Assembly (NCBI GenBank): GCA_021846505.1
Contig: JAJZWV010000043.1
Span: forward strand, 1 to 32,332
Source of the DNA: Bacillota bacterium
GTDB taxonomy: Bacteria > Bacillota > Sulfobacillia > Sulfobacillales > JAIMBI01
Length of the DNA stretch: 32,332 bases
Reading direction: 5' to 3'
Shown here: one piece after another, positions 32,244 to 32,332 of the stretch
How the letters are laid out: every line of letters starts with the position of its first letter
How positions within the stretch are numbered: the first letter of the stretch is position 1
Position numbers and translations under genes: made by a program
Notes under the pieces: generated by a model
What the model was told of the DNA's origin: nothing
The model's input: only the letters and a program-made list of their open reading frames with translations
Databases searched by the model: none

Positions 32244-32332
32244 TTAGCTGGCGCCATAGTCGGAATACTTTCGCAAAGGAATCGGGGGCTCGAACGCGAA
32301 GTTAGCCCCCATGAACACTCCACCCCAACTCG
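32244..32332 (-). CDS. C-terminal end of a gene that continues beyond the window
   Basis: A frame enters from the right edge and ends at TAA 32244-32246, reading SWGGVFMGANFAFEPPIPL then RKYSDYGAS. The phase matches a continuous frame to the window edge. The family cannot be identified from 29 residues. It lies 44 bases ahead of the small membrane protein, on the same strand. Confidence 0.35.
   Translation of the reverse strand, partial: SWGGVFMGANFAFEPPIPLRKYSDYGAS

Noticed and set aside
1-32332. use of TAG or TGA as sense codons
   Set aside because: Intact genes on both strands end in TAG, TGA and TAA at the expected places, so general reassignment is unlikely.
1-32332. tRNA, rRNA or CRISPR arrays
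   Set aside because: No T-arm/anticodon pattern, rRNA-like block or regularly spaced repeat set was seen on reading both strands; a dedicated scan would be needed to exclude a divergent tRNA.

Overview
The window is about 32 kb of very GC-rich bacterial DNA, roughly two-thirds G+C by eye. The best lineage clue is a T-box leader with its own terminator in front of serS, a Bacillota (Firmicutes) trait. Together with strong AGGAGG ribosome sites and the high GC, this suggests a high-GC Bacillota lineage (Thermaerobacter/Symbiobacterium/Sulfobacillus-like). That placement is inference; no rRNA or tRNA gene is visible.

Region by region. (1) 1-4763 is a mobile-element graveyard: the 5' end of an IS630-type transposase, a frameshifted IS110 transposase whose 3' end abuts a broken glutamic-protease-like (G1/eqolisin-like) gene, an apparently intact secreted partner of that protease, the first ~60 codons of a superfamily-2 helicase, and two ExeA/TniB-like transposition ATPase fragments joined head to head at a GAATTC palindrome. 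An unknown ORF is coupled to one of these fragments. (2) 4961-10612 holds a shortened Fic protein, a WYL regulator translationally coupled to an Rsm22-like rRNA methyltransferase, and a GT-C plus GT2 glycosyltransferase pair. (3) 10750-18450 holds a GGDEF remnant, an S9 (DPP IV-like) peptidase, a broken AAA+ ATPase, and a compact minus-strand unit reading ABM-like protein, TetR regulator, M61 peptidase, tag. The first two genes of that unit each carry one in-frame TAG. A PIN-domain toxin with a small overlapping upstream ORF lies upstream. (4) 18883-23317 holds an unknown coiled-coil protein, an ISKra4-type transposase remnant, a proline-iminopeptidase-like hydrolase, a poorly understood ORF, and a membrane-anchored protein with a degenerate 3' copy of itself nearby. 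(5) 23426-27456 holds arsR-arsB with a recognisable operator, then promoter, T-box, terminator and serS. (6) 27453-32332 holds a triply disrupted aspartoacylase-like gene, a beta-propeller lipoprotein behind a terminator-bearing leader, a DUF2442 protein, an Eis-like acetyltransferase, a small membrane protein and the C-terminus of a further gene.

Two themes stand out. First, peptide breakdown is over-represented: S9, M61 and S33 peptidases are intact, and G1-like and M14/AstE-like genes are broken. Second, nearly every accessory gene that is broken is broken by one to three point lesions: an in-frame TGA, TAG or TAA, or a one-base slip, sometimes in a G/C homopolymer. Housekeeping genes between them are clean. 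Either gene decay is recent, or the sequence contains consensus errors; reads would separate the two. No CRISPR array, phage module or clear new multi-gene system was found. The most original items are the protease-associated secreted domain found both fused and stand-alone, the ABM/TetR/M61/tag unit with its operator, the PIN module with its repeat cluster, and the terminator-bearing leader before the lipoprotein.
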